Notes under the pieces: model-generated
Told to the model about the DNA's origin: nothing
Seen by the model: only the letters and a program-made list of their open reading frames with translations
The model's database searches: none
Program-made: the position numbers and the translations under genes
Assembly (NCBI GenBank): GCA_020072845.1
Contig: JAIQGF010000016.1
Span: 1 to 64,000 of the forward strand
Direction: 5' to 3'
Length of the DNA stretch: 64,000 nucleotides
From: Terriglobia bacterium
GTDB taxonomy: Bacteria > Acidobacteriota > Terriglobia > Terriglobales > Acidobacteriaceae
Shown: positions 27,578 through 36,410 of the stretch, piece after piece
Layout of the letters: the number at the start of each line of letters is the position of its first letter
Position numbering within the stretch: position 1 is the stretch's first letter

Positions 27578-27832
27578 ATGGCGAAGAAGCGTGTCCGCAG
27601 CCTACGTTGTCCCACCTGCCGCAAGCTGGTGCTGCGCGACGATCCTGAGTTCCCCTTCTGCAGCCAACGTTGCCGGCTGATTGACCTGGGCAAGTGGGCC
27701 AGTGGTGGATACGTTGTTTCCACTCCTATCAATCAGGGCGACCAATTCGGCGAGGCGGATTACACTGTGGACCAAGGCCGCCTCTCGAAACCGGACAGCA
27801 AGCACGATGACAACGACCGCAAGCGCTCCTGA
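27578..27832 (+). CDS. yacG: DNA gyrase inhibitor / zinc-ribbon protein YacG
   Basis: The 84-aa protein has the diagnostic zinc site: RCPTCRK, then [21 protein letters not shown] (C-x2-C and C-x3-C). Relatives bind zinc and can inhibit gyrase. The ATG at 27578 is preferred over the upstream in-frame ATG at 27530, which lies in repeat sequence. Its 3' end overlaps the pgpA start by 26 nt. Confidence 0.88.
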   Translation: MAKKRVRSLRCPTCRKLVLRDDPEFPFCSQRCRLIDLGKWASGGYVVSTPINQGDQFGEADYTVDQGRLSKPDSKHDDNDRKRS

Positions 27833-28319
27833 GTCATCCACCGTTGCGCAGAAGACCGCATGGGCATGGCTGATCGGCACGTTTTTTTGGATTGGCAAGC
27901 TGAAGCCCGGCCCGGGGACCTGGGCGTCAGTAGCGACCGTCGGCTTATGGCGCGCGTTTGCCCCGTTCGCGGGTGGACATCAAATTCCGGTTGCAATCGC
28001 CGCCGCGGCGCTGGTGACGGCGGTGGGAATTCCGGCGTCCACCCGGGTGGCGCGCGAGTCGGCACGGAAAGACCCGGGTTTCGTAGTCATTGACGAAGTG
28101 GCGGGGCAGTTGATCGCCCTCATCGGCGCGCCGCTGCATTGGAAAACTCTGCTGGTGAGCCTTATACTTTTTCGTGCCTTCGACATCGTGAAGCCGCCGC
28201 CGCTTCGCCGGCTGGAAGATTTGCCGGAAGGCGCCGGAATCATGCTCGACGACGTCGGCGCGGGGCTTTACGCGCTGGCGGTGATGCAGGCGTTGCGTCA
28301 TTGGGGCCTGCTGCCGTGA
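27807..28319 (+). CDS. pgpA: Phosphatidylglycerophosphatase A
   Basis: Inner-membrane phosphatase producing phosphatidylglycerol. The 170-aa protein has the PgpA motifs [29 protein letters not shown] and [31 protein letters not shown] (quoted in part), with the conserved acidic residues of the active site. Three or four TM segments are seen. The ATG at 27807 overlaps the end of yacG. It is followed by the NHL-repeat gene and then cinA. Confidence 0.92.
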   Translation: MTTTASAPESSTVAQKTAWAWLIGTFFWIGKLKPGPGTWASVATVGLWRAFAPFAGGHQIPVAIAAAALVTAVGIPASTRVARESARKDPGFVVIDEVAGQLIALIGAPLHWKTLLVSLILFRAFDIVKPPPLRRLEDLPEGAGIMLDDVGAGLYALAVMQALRHWGLLP

Positions 28320-28359
28320 TCGGCGATCGTCACTTGCGCATCTAAGTGCACAAAGGACC

Positions 28360-29430
28360 ATGGGAATCTCTGACCGGCTGCTGGGGAAAAAAAACGTCAA
28401 CGGAAAACCGCGGATTGATACCGTGGAGCCGGGCGCTGCCCTGCCCGGCGGCGAGATCCGCATCATCGGCAGCGGCCTGCGCCCGCACGAATTGCGCCGC
28501 CCCAAGGTCCAGTTCGGCGACGTCGAAGGCGCGGTGGTCATCAGTTCCGACCAGTTCCTGGTGGCGCGCGTTCCGGAGGGCGCGCACTCCGGGCCGGTGA
28601 CGGTGGACGCCAACGGGCACGCCAGCAACCCCCACGATATCCGGGTGGCGGTCACCATCGCCGAGAACCTGCACCCGGTCACCAATCCCGCGCTCGACCT
28701 GGAAGGCAACATCTACGTGACGTTTTCCGGATCGCGGGGCCAGAAGGTGCCGGTGGCGATCTACAAGATCGACACCAACTACAACGTCAAGCCGTTCCTG
28801 GCCGAGATGATGAACCCGACCGCCATCGCCTTCGACCGCGAGGGGCAGATGTACGTCAGCTCGCGCTACGACGGCGCCGTATACCGCGTCGCGCCCAACG
28901 GCACCATGTCCGCCTACGCGGAAGGGATGGGCGTGGCCACCGGGCTGGCGTTCGACCGGGAGGAGAATTTATACGTCGGCGACCGCAGCGGAACGATTTT
29001 CAAAATTTCGCGCGACCGGCAGATTTTCGTGTTTGCGACGCTGGAGCCGAGCGTATCGGCGTATCACATGGCATTCAGCCCCCAGGGACATCTGTACGTC
29101 ACCGGGCCGACGACTTCGAGCTTCGATGCGGTGCACGAGGTCGATCCGCACGGCAGCGTCTCCGTGTTCTTCCGCGGACTGGGACGACCGCAGGGCCTGG
29201 CCTTCGACGTGGACGGGAATCTGTACGTGGCGGCGTCGCTGCGCGGCAAACGGGGAGTGGTGCGGGTCACGCCGGACAAGCACGCTTCGCTGGTGGTGGC
29301 CGGGCAGAACCTGGTGGGGCTGGCGTTTGCGCCCGGACGCGCCGCGGTGCTGGCCACCAACAACGCCGTCCATCATCTCTCGTGGGACATCCAGGGACAT
29401 CCGCTGCTGGCGGCGGAGGAGACGGCGTAG
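28360..29430 (+). CDS. IPT/TIG domain plus NHL/SMP-30-like beta-propeller protein
   Basis: The 356-aa protein opens with an IPT/TIG immunoglobulin-like domain (DTVEPGAALPGGEIRIIGSGL, about residues 20-100). About six propeller blades follow with recurrent AFDREGQMYVSS, AFDREENLYVGD, AFSPQGHLYVTG and AFDVDGNLYVAA motifs. No signal peptide is evident, so it may be cytoplasmic or use another export route. Function is unknown, and a sugar-lactone or scaffold role is possible. It lies between pgpA and cinA, 40 bp after the former. Confidence 0.8.
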   Translation: MGISDRLLGKKNVNGKPRIDTVEPGAALPGGEIRIIGSGLRPHELRRPKVQFGDVEGAVVISSDQFLVARVPEGAHSGPVTVDANGHASNPHDIRVAVTIAENLHPVTNPALDLEGNIYVTFSGSRGQKVPVAIYKIDTNYNVKPFLAEMMNPTAIAFDREGQMYVSSRYDGAVYRVAPNGTMSAYAEGMGVATGLAFDREENLYVGDRSGTIFKISRDRQIFVFATLEPSVSAYHMAFSPQGHLYVTGPTTSSFDAVHEVDPHGSVSVFFRGLGRPQGLAFDVDGNLYVAASLRGKRGVVRVTPDKHASLVVAGQNLVGLAFAPGRAAVLATNNAVHHLSWDIQGHPLLAAEETA

Positions 29431-29562
29431 CAGTCGACGGTCTGCGGTCGACGGCTCAAAGCGGTGGCTCTCGACAATTGGAACGACTACCCGTCTTGGG
29501 TGTGCAAGAAGTTTGCCACTGACGGACAGCCATCGACCGTCGACCGTCGACCGGTTTAGACT
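29431..29562 (+). promoter_or_regulatory. GTCGACG heptad inverted block ending at a -10 box for cinA
   Basis: CAGTCGACGGTCTGCGG-type units follow the upstream stop codon. The inverse arm (ATCGACC, GTCGACC units) lies at 29531-29553. TAGACT at 29557-29562 ends 7 nt before the GTG start at 29569. Confidence 0.5.
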
Positions 29563-29568
29563 TCCTTC

Positions 29569-30813
29569 GTGACCGCCGAGATCATCGCTATCGGCTCCGA
29601 GCTGCTCACGCCTTTTTTCCAGGACACCAATTCGCTCTACCTAACCGAAAAACTGAATGAGCTCGGCGTGGAAGTGGCGTTCAAGACGGTGGTCGGCGAC
29701 AACCGCGAGCACCTTACTTCCGCGGCCAGGGTCGCCGTCGGCCGCGCCGACATCCTGATCTTCATGGGGGGGCTGGGTCCAACCGAGGACGACCTGACGC
29801 GCGAGTGCGTTGCCGCCGCGTTGGGACGCGGGATTCATCGCGATTCCGAAATCATCACCCAGCTCTACACGCGGTTCGCCAAACTGCGGCGCAAAATGCC
29901 GGAGAACAACGAGCGCCAAGCGGACGTGATAGACGGCGCCGAGGTGCTGCCCAACGCCATGGGATCCGCGCCGGGACAGTGGATCGAGCACAAGCATGAG
30001 AGGGCGCAGCGCTACATCATGCTGCTGCCCGGGCCGCCCCACGAGATCAAGCCCATGTTCGACGGGCAGTGCATTCCGCGGCTGCGCGAGCGCCTGCCGC
30101 GCCAGTTCATCGCCACCCGCGTGCTGAAGGTGGCAATGATGCCGGAATCGGAGTGCGACCAGCGGGGCGCGCCGATTTACAAGCGTTTCACCGACGTGCA
30201 GACGACAATCCTGGCGGGGGCGGGCGAGGTCCAGCTTCGGCTGACCGCGCGAGCCGATTCCCAGGAGGCGGCGCAAGCCCGCGTGGACGAGCTGGCGGGT
30301 TTGCTGGAAGACGAACTGGACGATTTCGTTTACTCCTCGCAGGGCGAATCGCTGGAGCAGATTGTCGGCTACTTCCTGCAGATGCGCGGCGCCAATATCG
30401 CGGTCGCGGAGTCGTGTACCGGGGGAATGCTGGGCGAGCGGATCACCAAGGTCAGCGGCAGCTCGCGGTACTTTGTCGGCGGCGCCATTGTTTACGACAA
30501 CGAGATGAAGGCGTTATTCGCCAACGTGCCGCCGATGCTGGTGGCACAGCATGGGGCGGTGAGCAAGGAAGTCGCTGAGGCCATGGCGGAGGGAATTCGC
30601 GAGGAGTGCCGCGCGACCGTGGGCGTGGGAATCACCGGCGTGGCCGGGCCAACCGGCGGAACGGAAGAAAAACCGGTCGGGCTGGTTTATATCGCGGTGG
30701 CCGACGGAAAGCGTACCGAAGTGGTGGAGCGTAAGTTTCCCGGCGATCGCGATCGCATCCGCTGGTGGGCAACCCAGCAGGCGCTCGACATGGTGCGGCG
30801 AAGGTTGATGTGA
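29569..30813 (+). CDS. cinA: CinA family protein (nicotinamide-nucleotide amidase)
   Basis: The 414-aa protein has the full two-domain layout. The N-terminal MoaB/MogA-like domain (COG1058, MTAEIIAIGSELLTP, FMGGLGPTEDDLTRE) has ADP-ribose pyrophosphatase activity in characterised members. The C-terminal PncC-type amidase domain has AESCTGGMLGERIT, VGGAIVYDNEMK and ITGVAGPTGGTEEKPVGLVY, and deamidates NMN to NaMN. The start is a GTG without a Shine-Dalgarno, closely preceded by a -10 box. Likely involved in pyridine nucleotide recycling. Confidence 0.93.
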   Translation: MTAEIIAIGSELLTPFFQDTNSLYLTEKLNELGVEVAFKTVVGDNREHLTSAARVAVGRADILIFMGGLGPTEDDLTRECVAAALGRGIHRDSEIITQLYTRFAKLRRKMPENNERQADVIDGAEVLPNAMGSAPGQWIEHKHERAQRYIMLLPGPPHEIKPMFDGQCIPRLRERLPRQFIATRVLKVAMMPESECDQRGAPIYKRFTDVQTTILAGAGEVQLRLTARADSQEAAQARVDELAGLLEDELDDFVYSSQGESLEQIVGYFLQMRGANIAVAESCTGGMLGERITKVSGSSRYFVGGAIVYDNEMKALFANVPPMLVAQHGAVSKEVAEAMAEGIREECRATVGVGITGVAGPTGGTEEKPVGLVYIAVADGKRTEVVERKFPGDRDRIRWWATQQALDMVRRRLM

Positions 30814-30841
30814 CACGTAATTTCGCGAACGACAAAAGCAT

Positions 30842-30911
30842 TGCTGATTGCCGATTGTCGATTGCCGATTTGCGCCGGGTTCAATCGACAATCGGCAATC
30901 GACAATCGGAA
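30842..30911. repeat. GATTGCC heptad inverted block between cinA and thpR
   Basis: GATTGCC/GATTGTC heptads face CAATCGG/CAATCGA units across a 14-bp centre (TTGCGCCGGGTTCA-like). The inverse arm ends 9 bp before the thpR ATG. Confidence 0.8.
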
Positions 30912-30919
30912 ATGGTTTT

Positions 30920-31501
30920 ATGCGTGTTTTCGTCGGACTCGACATTGATCCCGACATTCGCCAGCACATGACGCGCTACCTGGAAGGGGTGCGCGGATTT
31001 GCGCCCGAGGCGCGCTGGGTCAAGCCGGAATCGTTCCACGTCACGCTGAAATTCATCGGCGAGCAAAAGGACGAGCTGGTGGAGGAGATCAAGCGCGAAC
31101 TGGCGACGGTGCGTGGACAACCGTTCGACATTTCATTTCGCGGGAATGGTTTTTTTCCCAGCGCACGCAGCCCGCGCGTGTTCTGGCTCGGTATTGAAGC
31201 CGGAGAGCAACTGCGGCAGCTTGCCAAGGCGGTGGACGAGGCAGTGGCGCGCACCGGCGTGCCGCGCGAGACCAATGATTACCAGCCGCATTTGACGCTG
31301 GCGCGCTCCGGTTCCGGCAGGCCGCAACCCAAGCCGGGCGACCGCCCCAGCCCGCCGCTGCGACGGCTGGCAGAGAAATTGGAAGGCAAGCCCGCACCCG
31401 ACTTCGGTACAATGACCACTCGCGAATTCTTTCTGTACGAAAGCAAGCTGTCGCCGGGTGGGGCGCGCTACACGAAGATCGCGCGCTTTCCGTTGGAGTA
31501 G
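30920..31501 (+). CDS. thpR: RNA 2',3'-cyclic phosphodiesterase
   Basis: 2H-phosphoesterase of the LigT/ThpR family. The 193-aa protein has both HxTx motifs, HVTL (SFHVTLKFIGE, about residue 41) and HLTL (YQPHLTLARSG, about 126), and starts MRVFVGLDID as expected. The ATG at 30920 is chosen because the frame upstream is repeat-encoded. A Pro/Arg-rich stretch (GRPQPKPGDRPSPP) precedes the C-terminal helix. The stop abuts the next heptad block. Confidence 0.92.
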   Translation: MRVFVGLDIDPDIRQHMTRYLEGVRGFAPEARWVKPESFHVTLKFIGEQKDELVEEIKRELATVRGQPFDISFRGNGFFPSARSPRVFWLGIEAGEQLRQLAKAVDEAVARTGVPRETNDYQPHLTLARSGSGRPQPKPGDRPSPPLRRLAEKLEGKPAPDFGTMTTREFFLYESKLSPGGARYTKIARFPLE

Positions 31502-31562
31502 TCGTCAGTCTTCAGTCGTCGGTCTTCAGGCCTGACGACCGAAGACTGACGACTGACGACTT
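31501..31562. repeat. GTCKTCR heptad inverted block between thpR and plsY
   Basis: Four units of GTCGTCA/GTCTTCA face their inverses (ACCGAAG, ACTGACG, ACGACTG) with only a few bases between the arms. It occupies the spacer from the thpR stop codon to 4 bp before the plsY ATG and could form a long imperfect hairpin. Confidence 0.85.
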
Positions 31563-31566
31563 CTTC

Positions 31567-32220
31567 ATGGCCATCTACTTCATCGTCGCCGTAGTCGCCT
31601 ACCTGCTAGGGTCGATTCCCTTCGGCTACATCCTGATGCGCGTGTTTCGCGGCGAGGACGTACGCGCCATCGGCAGTGGAAACATCGGCGCGACGAACGT
31701 GGCGAGAAAGGCGCCGGGGCTGGGCGTAGCGACGCTCATTCTGGATGCAGCGAAAGGGTTCTGCGCCGTGACAGTTGCAATGGCAATAGCCCATTCGCGC
31801 CTTAATCACTTCTTTCCCGGGTACATTGACACGTATGACGTCTCGCCGACGCTGTTGATGGCCCTGGGCGCTGTGTTCGCCATTCTCGGCCACGTCTTCC
31901 CTGTCTGGCTGAAGTTCAAGGGCGGAAAGGGCGTTGCGACTGGTGTGGGAGCATTCATCGCGCTCGCGCCAAAAGCAGTGTTGATCGTGCTGTTGCTCTT
32001 TGTCGTGATTGTCGCGGCGTTCCGTTACATCTCGCTCGGCTCCATTGTGGCGACGGCGGCATTTCCGTTGTTTGCGTGGCTGTTGTATCGGTATCAGGCC
32101 TCGCCGGCTGTATTCGCCGCGATGGTCGCGGCCTCAGCGCTGATCATTGCCAAGCACCACGAAAACATTCGGCGGTTGTTGGCGGGCACGGAGCACCGGT
32201 TTGAGTTGAAGCACAGGTGA
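31567..32220 (+). CDS. plsY: Acyl-phosphate:glycerol-3-phosphate acyltransferase
   Basis: Integral membrane enzyme that makes lysophosphatidate from glycerol-3-phosphate and acyl-phosphate. The 217-aa protein has five to six TM segments and the three PlsY motifs: GSIPFGYI, GSGNIGATNVAR and FKGGKGVATGVG. A HENIRRLLAGTE motif is at the C-terminus. The next gene, gpsA, supplies its substrate. Confidence 0.95.
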   Translation: MAIYFIVAVVAYLLGSIPFGYILMRVFRGEDVRAIGSGNIGATNVARKAPGLGVATLILDAAKGFCAVTVAMAIAHSRLNHFFPGYIDTYDVSPTLLMALGAVFAILGHVFPVWLKFKGGKGVATGVGAFIALAPKAVLIVLLLFVVIVAAFRYISLGSIVATAAFPLFAWLLYRYQASPAVFAAMVAASALIIAKHHENIRRLLAGTEHRFELKHR

Positions 32221-32270
32221 CGTGTAGCACTGGTGCCGCGCCGCTGGCGCTCGCCGGTTCAACTCCACTT

Positions 32271-32366
32271 CCCACCGCTGCCGCGGTGGGCTAACGAATT
32301 CCGCCCGCCTTTGCGGGCTGAATTACGGACAGCTTAAAACTGAAACTCGAAACTGAAACTGTTCTG
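32271..32366. repeat. GC palindromes and AAACTGA heptads upstream of gpsA
   Basis: CCCACCGC/GCGGTGGG (32271-32290) and GCCCGC/GCGGGC (32303-32318) are short perfect hairpins. They are followed by AAACTGA/AAACTCG heptads (about 32336-32366) that run to just before the gpsA start. Confidence 0.6.
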
Positions 32367-32374
32367 CAAAACTG

Positions 32375-33406
32375 ATGAGTGAAATTACGGTTATCGGCGC
32401 GGGAGCGTGGGGCACGGCGCTGTCCATCGTGCTCGGACGCAAGGGCACCCACCGCGTCAAGCTGTGGGCATTCGAAAAAGAGGTTCGCGAGTCCATCCTG
32501 GCGCGGCGCACGAATGATCTTTTTCTCGCCGGCGCCAACATTCCCGCCACCGTCACTCCCACCAACAATTTCGAGGAAGCGCTGCGCGGGGCGGAAATCG
32601 TCGTCAGCGTGATGCCTTCGCACCACTGCCGCGGGCTGTTCCGGCAGATGTCGCCGCACCTCACGCCGGAGATGATGTTCGTCAGCGCCACCAAAGGCGT
32701 GGAAACCGATTCCCTTCTCCGCATGAGCGAAGTGATTGCCCAGGTGCTGCGCGAGAGCGGGCGCGTAACGAAGCCGCGCATCGGGGCGTTGAGCGGGCCG
32801 TCATTCGCGAAAGAAGTAGCGCGCGGCGACCCCACGGCGATCACCGTCGCGTCCCGGGACGCGCTGCTTGCCGAGACGGTGCAGCGCGAATTCAGCGAGC
32901 CCTGCTTCCGCGTCTACACCAACGATGACGTCGCGGGCGTGGAGCTGGGCGGCTCGCTGAAGAACGTGATCGCCATCGCCGCCGGTGTGTGTGACGGCTT
33001 GGGGCTCGGGTTCAATACCATCGCCGCGCTGATCACGCGGGGGCTGGCGGAAATCACCCGCGTAGCGGTGGCCTGCGGCGCGCGGGCCGACACCATGGCG
33101 GGGCTGGCTGGAATCGGCGACCTGGTGCTGACCTGCACCGGCGGCCTGTCGCGCAACCGCACCGTGGGCGTGGAACTCGGCAAGGGGCGCAAGCTGGACG
33201 AGATTATTTCCGGCATGCACGGCATGGTCGCCGAGGGCGTGCTGACGACGAAGGCGGCGGTCGGCCTGGCGCGGAAATACGCGGTGGAAATGCCCATCAC
33301 CGAGCAGATTGACGCGATCTTGAACCAGGGTAAGGCGCCGCGCGAAGCCATCCACGAGCTGATGACGCGGCCCGGCGCCAGCGAAATCGCGCTGCATAGG
33401 GCTTAA
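32375..33406 (+). CDS. gpsA: Glycerol-3-phosphate dehydrogenase [NAD(P)+]
   Basis: Reduces dihydroxyacetone phosphate to sn-glycerol-3-phosphate. The 343-aa protein has the Rossmann motif IGAGAWGTALS, SATKGVE, GALSGPSFAKEVARG, the catalytic Lys in ELGGSLKNVIAIA and GIGDLVLTCTGGLSRNRTVG. It sits 154 bp downstream of plsY, so phospholipid precursor synthesis is grouped here. Confidence 0.96.
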   Translation: MSEITVIGAGAWGTALSIVLGRKGTHRVKLWAFEKEVRESILARRTNDLFLAGANIPATVTPTNNFEEALRGAEIVVSVMPSHHCRGLFRQMSPHLTPEMMFVSATKGVETDSLLRMSEVIAQVLRESGRVTKPRIGALSGPSFAKEVARGDPTAITVASRDALLAETVQREFSEPCFRVYTNDDVAGVELGGSLKNVIAIAAGVCDGLGLGFNTIAALITRGLAEITRVAVACGARADTMAGLAGIGDLVLTCTGGLSRNRTVGVELGKGRKLDEIISGMHGMVAEGVLTTKAAVGLARKYAVEMPITEQIDAILNQGKAPREAIHELMTRPGASEIALHRA

Positions 33407-33417
33407 AGGACAAAACC

Positions 33418-33540
33418 CAACCGCGGATTTCCACGGATGAACACGGATCGGAAATATCGATCCCGCGAAAATCCGCGTTAATCCGCGGTGTCGCTTTCCC
33501 AGCAACTTGCAATCTCACAACTCGGAACTCGCGACTCGCT
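33418..33540. repeat. ACCGCGGAT inverted block and CAACTCG heptads
   Basis: ACCGCGGATTTCCACGG and ACACGGATCGG face ATCCGCGTTAATCCGCGG, the same theme as at 21700. CAACTCG/GAACTCG/CGACTCG heptads follow (33517-33537) up to the stop of the convergent BON gene. Confidence 0.7.
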
Positions 33541-34567
33541 ATTGGTCCACGCGCTGCCGGCCGGCGTTACGGTCCGACGCCGAGGCAGGCGTGACGTTGA
33601 GCGGGCCTTCAAGGCGGAAGTTCAGAACAGTCTCGGGAGGCAGTTGGATTTGCTGGCCCTTGGTGGCCGCCTGCACTCCGGTACCGGCCCCGGCGCCCAC
33701 GCCTGCTCCTATGGCAGCACCCTTACCGCCGCCGGCGATCCCGCCAATAATCGCTCCCAACGCCGCGCCGCCGCCGACGGTAGCTGCGGTGCGCTTGCCG
33801 CGAGAACTGCCCTGCTTGTCGTACTGGTTGGTGCGCAGGGCGTAGGTCTTGCCGTTCATGCGCAGACGAGTCAGCGTGAGCGCAATGGCGGACTGCCCCT
33901 GGAAGTGGCCGGAACTCTTGGAATCAACCACCCGGCCTTCAACGTCGGCGTCAGTGGGAATCACGACTTCATCGCCGATCATGACCGGCTGTGACACGGT
34001 CGCGCGAAACGTGTCGCCGACTTTATTGCGTTCAGTGTCAATCGGGTCCACCAGGCGAACGGAGAAGCTGGTGCCCTCGGGAACGGTCACAACCCGCGGC
34101 GGGGCAGGCACTGCCGGCGCTGCGGGAGCAGATGCCATGTTGCCGGCCGGAGCAGCGTAGGTGGCAGCCGAAGGACGGCTGTGATCGCGCGGGCGGCGCA
34201 GGGCGGGGGCACGATGCCGCGACGCCGTACGCGCCGCCGGCGCCGGGTGTTTCATCGGAGCAGGCGCGGGCGGCGCCATCGCCGCTTGCGACACCTGGAG
34301 ATCGTTGACCACGGTCTTCACGCCGGAGACCTGCGCCGCATCGTTGGCAGCGGCGCTGCGCTCGACCTCACTGGCCACCGTGCCGGACAGTGTGACCACA
34401 CCATTGGCCGACTGCACTCCAATCTGCTTGTTCTGGATGTTGCTGTCGGCGGTAATCCTGGATTGCACCTGATTGGCGATTTGCGCGTCATTGGGGGCGC
34501 GGTTGCACGCCATGGTCATGCCGAGCGCGAGTAATAGTGCGAGAAACAGCGAAGATTTTGCCTTCAT
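33539..34567 (-). CDS. BON-domain lipoprotein with Gly-zipper region
   Basis: The lipobox is clear (LALGMTMAC, Cys21). A BON domain (about residues 28-95, QVQSRITADSNIQ, VTLSGTVASEVERSAA) resembles those of osmotically induced or outer-membrane-associated proteins. A long Pro/Ala/His-rich linker follows, then a beta-rich domain (VTVPEGTSFSVRLVDPIDTERN) and a Gly-zipper segment (GGGAALGAIIGGIAGGGKG) that may insert in or line the outer membrane. Length is 342 aa. An envelope-stability role is inferred. Confidence 0.82.
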   Translation of the reverse strand: MKAKSSLFLALLLALGMTMACNRAPNDAQIANQVQSRITADSNIQNKQIGVQSANGVVTLSGTVASEVERSAAANDAAQVSGVKTVVNDLQVSQAAMAPPAPAPMKHPAPAARTASRHRAPALRRPRDHSRPSAATYAAPAGNMASAPAAPAVPAPPRVVTVPEGTSFSVRLVDPIDTERNKVGDTFRATVSQPVMIGDEVVIPTDADVEGRVVDSKSSGHFQGQSAIALTLTRLRMNGKTYALRTNQYDKQGSSRGKRTAATVGGGAALGAIIGGIAGGGKGAAIGAGVGAGAGTGVQAATKGQQIQLPPETVLNFRLEGPLNVTPASASDRNAGRQRVDQ

Positions 34568-34835
34568 GATCGCTCCTTCGTGGTAACCGGTGGATGCTAT
34601 TCCTTAGATGCAGAGCTGCCGCTTTTGTCTGTATGCAAGAACCCTTGATTCCCTCGCCGGCGGCGGCGCTTCAGTCCTCCGCAGCGCCTGGTTGCGGTCG
34701 GCCCATGGAATGCGGATCGGAACACGAACCACCTTGGGCCGGCAGGCTTGCGATTTCAGCTTTTTCATGACGGGCTGGGCGCGCCCATGTGATAAAAAGC
34801 AACCCTCAGCGCGACCCCAGCAGTTGACGGCGACT

Positions 34836-35231
34836 ATGGCGATCCAGGTAGAGCGGACGGAATTTGACGAGCAGTTGGGCTACCAATACTACGTGGCCTT
34901 CAACTCCCATGGCACGTTCGAAGAAGAGGAAGTGCAAGAGCGTGTGCCGGTGGAAGTTGCGATTTCGTTGTGTGAAAACGGGGATCTGGCCGATTTCAGT
35001 TTCGAGTTGCCGAAAATCTGCCGCTGCGAAGCGGCGCTGGAGTTCCTCAAGGAAGCCGGCAATGCCAGCTACATCGAGCCGCGGGTGTACATCACCATGC
35101 CGGAGCTGAGCGGCGATGTGGTGGCGCGGGCCGCCGGACGCCTGGAACTGGATCTCGCCGGGCGCATCATCGGGTTGGAAATCCTGTGGGCGCCCATCGA
35201 CGTTGATGAACCCGCCGAGGCCAATTCCTAG
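34836..35231 (+). CDS. Uncharacterised protein with a DUF2283-like end
   Basis: The 131-aa acidic protein starts at the ATG at 34836. Sequence upstream in the same frame (to 34608) is not protein-like. The middle has VEVAISLCENGDLADFSFELP and the end VVARAAGRLELDLAGRIIGLEILWAP, where the 'D-x-x-G-R-I-I-G-L-E-I-L' pattern resembles DUF2283. No enzyme motif is seen. Its TAG stop lies in a CTAG that is also the stop of the convergent K+ channel gene. Confidence 0.65.
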   Translation: MAIQVERTEFDEQLGYQYYVAFNSHGTFEEEEVQERVPVEVAISLCENGDLADFSFELPKICRCEAALEFLKEAGNASYIEPRVYITMPELSGDVVARAAGRLELDLAGRIIGLEILWAPIDVDEPAEANS

Positions 35232-36313
35232 CCGGTGGAAGCCGCGCCCGATGCCGGCGTGTGCATGTGCGGCGTGTGGTGCGCATCGTGGCGGGCGCGC
35301 CGGATCTCTTCCACATCTCCCATCACAATCACCACCGTTCCGCCCTGCAGGGCGAGCGTGTCGGGCGGGTTGACCATGAAATCGTGCTTGTGCTCTCCGG
35401 GACTGCTCTTCACGGCGAGCGGCAGCAGGTGGTAACTGGCGCGGAATTTCAGCTCTTCCAGGCTCTTGCCGACCCACGGCGAGCTGCCGGCAACCACGAT
35501 TTCGTCGATGCGCAGGGTGCGGGACTTCTCGCGCAGCATGAGGTCAAGGAAGCTGGTGACGTGCGGGCGCAGCGCCTCGCTGGCCAGGCGCAGGCCGCCG
35601 ATGGCGTTGGGCGATACCGCGGTATTGGCGCCGGCGCGCAGCATGCGGTCGGCGAACTTCACGTCGGCACAGCGGGCCACGATGCGCACCGCGGGGTTTT
35701 TCTGCCTGACCATCACCGTGGTCACAAGGTTGTCTTTGTCGCTGGCGACGGCCGCAATCACGCACTTGGCACGGTCCAGACCGGCGGCGTCCAGCACTTT
35801 CTCTTCGGTGGCATCCCCGATGACGTACAGGATCTCCTTGTAGCGGCCACTCTCGTGCTCTTTGAAGCGCGTGATGTTGTCTTCATTGCTCTCGATCACA
35901 AGGAAGGGCGTACTGGTGCGGTGGAATTCCTCGACCGCGTAGCGCCCGGTGTCGCCCAGGCCGCAAACGATGTAGTGGTCCTTCAGTTCCTGGATGCGCT
36001 TCAGCATGGTACGTCTCCAGAACAGGTTGCGGATCTCTCCCTCGACCAAGAAAGCGGTGACCACGGAAAACACGTACACCGTGATCATGACACCGACGGC
36101 GACGACGAACATGTTGAAGACGCGCAGCGCCGGGTTGTGGCTGGTGTCGACGATCTCGCCGTAGCCCACTCCGGCCAGCGTGATGACCGCCATATACAGC
36201 GACTGGAGAAAGCTGACCGAGGGGCCGCCGAGCACCTGGTACCCGATGACCGCAATCGCTGTCATCGTGGTCAGGGCCAGGATGGCGTAAAGGAGCCGTC
36301 GGCGGATGTTCAT
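35228..36313 (-). CDS. Potassium channel with RCK (TrkA-N/TrkA-C) domains
   Basis: The 361-aa protein has two TM helices framing a pore helix and the selectivity filter GVGYG (VITLAGVGYGE). An RCK/TrkA-N Rossmann domain follows (YIVCGLGDTGRYAVEEF, VIGDATEEKVLDAAGL), then a TrkA-C ligand domain (DEIVVAGSSPWVGKSLEEL). The layout is that of MthK-like, ligand-gated two-TM K+ channels. The tail is His-rich (RRARHDAHHTPHMHTP), possibly metal-binding. It is transcribed alone, convergent with the DUF2283-like gene. Confidence 0.9.
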   Translation of the reverse strand: MNIRRRLLYAILALTTMTAIAVIGYQVLGGPSVSFLQSLYMAVITLAGVGYGEIVDTSHNPALRVFNMFVVAVGVMITVYVFSVVTAFLVEGEIRNLFWRRTMLKRIQELKDHYIVCGLGDTGRYAVEEFHRTSTPFLVIESNEDNITRFKEHESGRYKEILYVIGDATEEKVLDAAGLDRAKCVIAAVASDKDNLVTTVMVRQKNPAVRIVARCADVKFADRMLRAGANTAVSPNAIGGLRLASEALRPHVTSFLDLMLREKSRTLRIDEIVVAGSSPWVGKSLEELKFRASYHLLPLAVKSSPGEHKHDFMVNPPDTLALQGGTVVIVMGDVEEIRRARHDAHHTPHMHTPASGAASTG

Positions 36314-36410
36314 GCTTGGTCCGGTGCCCCGATGCTGCGCCTGGGGCGGAGTTCGGCGATGTTGGGGATGAAAACGAGCGCGATTTTAGCACACGCGGAT
36401 TACGAGTTGG

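Noticed and set aside
34608-34835. N-terminal extension of the DUF2283-like gene
   Set aside because: The sequence is not protein-like, and the ATG at 34836 fits the domain start.
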